From assembly GCA_002426495.1 (NCBI GenBank), contig DIQC01000058.1, positions 1-5,731 on the forward strand: a stretch of 5,731 bases of DNA, in the 5' to 3' direction. Shown piece by piece: positions 5,283 through 5,731 of this stretch. The notes beneath the pieces were generated by a model. The model was not told where the DNA came from, did no database searches, and saw only the letters and a list, made by a program, of their open reading frames with translations. Position numbers and translations under genes: made by a program. The first letter of the stretch is position 1; each line of letters opens with the position of its first letter. Source of the DNA: Thermacetogenium sp. UBA5472. GTDB lineage: Bacteria; Bacillota; DSM-12270; Thermacetogeniales; Thermacetogeniaceae.

Positions 5283-5318
5283 TAACACATAACGCAAGGG
5301 GACTGTTCTCCTATGTCA
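5283..5318. repeat. GGGGAC-family repeat
   Basis: AACACATAACGCAAGGGGAC is followed by TGTTCTCCTATGTCA. This is a diverged copy of the GACACAGGGGGACGGTTCTC family, lying about 40 bp after the spore coat stop codon. Confidence 0.55.
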
Positions 5319-5332
5319 GTTCTTTCAGTAGG

Positions 5333-5357
5333 ACACAAGGGGACTGTCCCCTTGTGT
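5333..5357. repeat. Perfect 25-bp palindrome, GGGGAC family
   Basis: ACACAAGGGGAC at 5333-5344 is exactly mirrored by GTCCCCTTGTGT at 5346-5357 around a single T. This is the most symmetrical member of its family in the window and would form a stable hairpin or cruciform. Confidence 0.8.
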
Positions 5358-5392
5358 TTGTGTGAGGAACACTTCGCTTCCAAAAAAAACCA

Positions 5393-5431
5393 AAAGAGGG
5401 ATCACCGAGACGGTTCTGGCGATCCCTCTTT
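5393..5431. repeat. Palindromic repeat with an 11-bp perfect stem, GAACCGTC family
   Basis: AAAGAGGGATC at 5393-5403 pairs perfectly with GATCCCTCTTT at 5421-5431. Further pairing inside (CC with GG, AGA with TCT) closes on a CGGT loop, leaving only one mismatch and one bulged base. This near-perfect 39-bp structure is the best-kept copy of the family. The flanking A-run and T-run could also make it a bidirectional terminator. Confidence 0.75.
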
Positions 5432-5449
5432 CGCCATAATAGCCCAAAA

Positions 5450-5487
5450 AAGGGGAACGCGAGAACCGTCCCCGCGATCTTCCCCCG
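5450..5487. repeat. Palindromic repeat, GAACCGTC family
   Basis: GGGGAACGCGAGAACCGTCC is followed by CCGCGATCTTCCCCC. The outer GGGGAA and TTCCCC arms and the inner CGCG/CGCG bases can pair. It lies about 20 bp from the 5393-5431 copy, with its core in the opposite orientation. Confidence 0.6.
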
Positions 5488-5531
5488 CGTGACAAAAGGA
5501 CCGTCCTCACGTCACGCTCCGAAAAAAGTTA

Positions 5532-5558
5532 GACATAGGGGGACGGTTCTCCTGTGTC
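5532..5558. repeat. GGGGAC-family repeat
   Basis: GACATAGGGGGACGG is followed by TTCTCCTGTGTC. The two arms (GACATAGGGGGA and TCTCCTGTGTC) form an imperfect inverted repeat. GGTTCTCCTGTGTC is identical to the start of the ~100-bp elements at 3531 and 3779. Confidence 0.6.
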
Positions 5559-5695
5559 CCCTGGCAGACCCTACCTACCTAACCATATAATTCATAAAGA
5601 TAAATGCTGCTGGGTGAAGGGTATCTATTCTTTGCGACGAATTACATAGAAAAGTGTTGTTCTGGATAATAAAATAAATGATAATATAATAAATA

Positions 5696-5711
5696 GGCTG
5701 GTTTACCGGCC
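5696..5711. other. Small GC hairpin at the window edge
   Basis: GGCTGG at 5696-5701 pairs with CCGGCC at 5706-5711 (one G-T pair) around TTTA in an otherwise AT-rich stretch. No T-run follows. It may belong to the leader of a gene beyond the window; nothing more can be said. Confidence 0.25.
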
Positions 5712-5731
5712 AATCAGATTAAAAATCCGAA

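Larger units (their letters stand above)
5251..5731. other. Repeat-bearing region downstream of the spore coat gene
   Basis: No convincing gene is present. From left to right it holds five or six palindromic repeats of both families (5283-5318, 5333-5357, 5393-5431, 5450-5487, 5532-5558, plus a partial copy near 5500-5520). About 150 bp of AT-rich DNA follow, ending in a small hairpin (5696-5711). No clear T-tailed terminator follows the spore coat gene. Confidence 0.6.

Noticed and set aside
5333..5357. Intrinsic terminator of the spore coat gene
   Set aside because: The palindrome is very strong, but it is followed by TTGTGTGAGG, not a T-run, and it belongs to a dispersed repeat family; termination cannot be claimed from sequence alone.

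Overview
This 5.7-kb window looks like chromosomal DNA of an endospore-forming, probably anaerobic Bacillota species, perhaps of the Peptococcaceae/Desulfotomaculum type. The evidence is a CotF-type spore coat gene, a Gram-positive-style aromatic acid exporter (ArAE) family membrane protein, strong AGGAG ribosome binding sites, and many short palindromic repeats of the kind (GAACCGTCCCGGCGATC, GACACAGGGGGACGGTTCTC) I associate with that group. The taxonomic call is an inference.

Layout. Positions 1-850 hold two decayed gene pieces on the plus strand: an internal piece of an octopine/nopaline-type dehydrogenase, fused in frame to repeat DNA at its 5' side, and a membrane-protein piece whose glycine-rich tail is one base out of frame. 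Two intact, AT-rich minus-strand membrane-protein genes follow: an ArAE family protein (910-1959) and undecaprenyl-diphosphatase uppP (2260-3084). They are separated by 300 bp of repeat-bearing DNA. About 940 bp without a convincing gene (3085-4022) carries an 11-bp tandem repeat, two diverged copies of a roughly 100-bp element and more palindromic repeats. A plus-strand DNA repair gene (ogt/MGMT family, 4023-4550) and a spore coat gene (4759-5250) come next. The last 480 bp are repeats and AT-rich DNA.

The main result is the repair gene. All family motifs are present, but the codon of the catalytic cysteine in the Pro-Cys-His-Arg motif is an in-frame TGA. The reading frame continues intact past it through the whole conserved C-terminus to a second TGA 34 codons later. 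A hairpin with a G-starting loop lies 18 nt after the TGA, within the spacing described for bacterial SECIS elements. The simplest reading is a selenocysteine-containing O6-alkylguanine-DNA alkyltransferase, in which Sec replaces the suicide-acceptor Cys. A routine gene caller would truncate it or call it a pseudogene. The competing explanation is a single-base TGC/TGT to TGA nonsense mutation or sequencing error. No Sec machinery lies in the window, so this must be settled elsewhere in the genome.

The genes do not form one pathway. Cell-wall lipid recycling, export, DNA repair and spore coat functions lie side by side, separated by repeat clusters. The repeats have also supplied sequence to genes: one copy appears to encode the last eight codons of the ArAE protein, and another abuts the dehydrogenase fragment.
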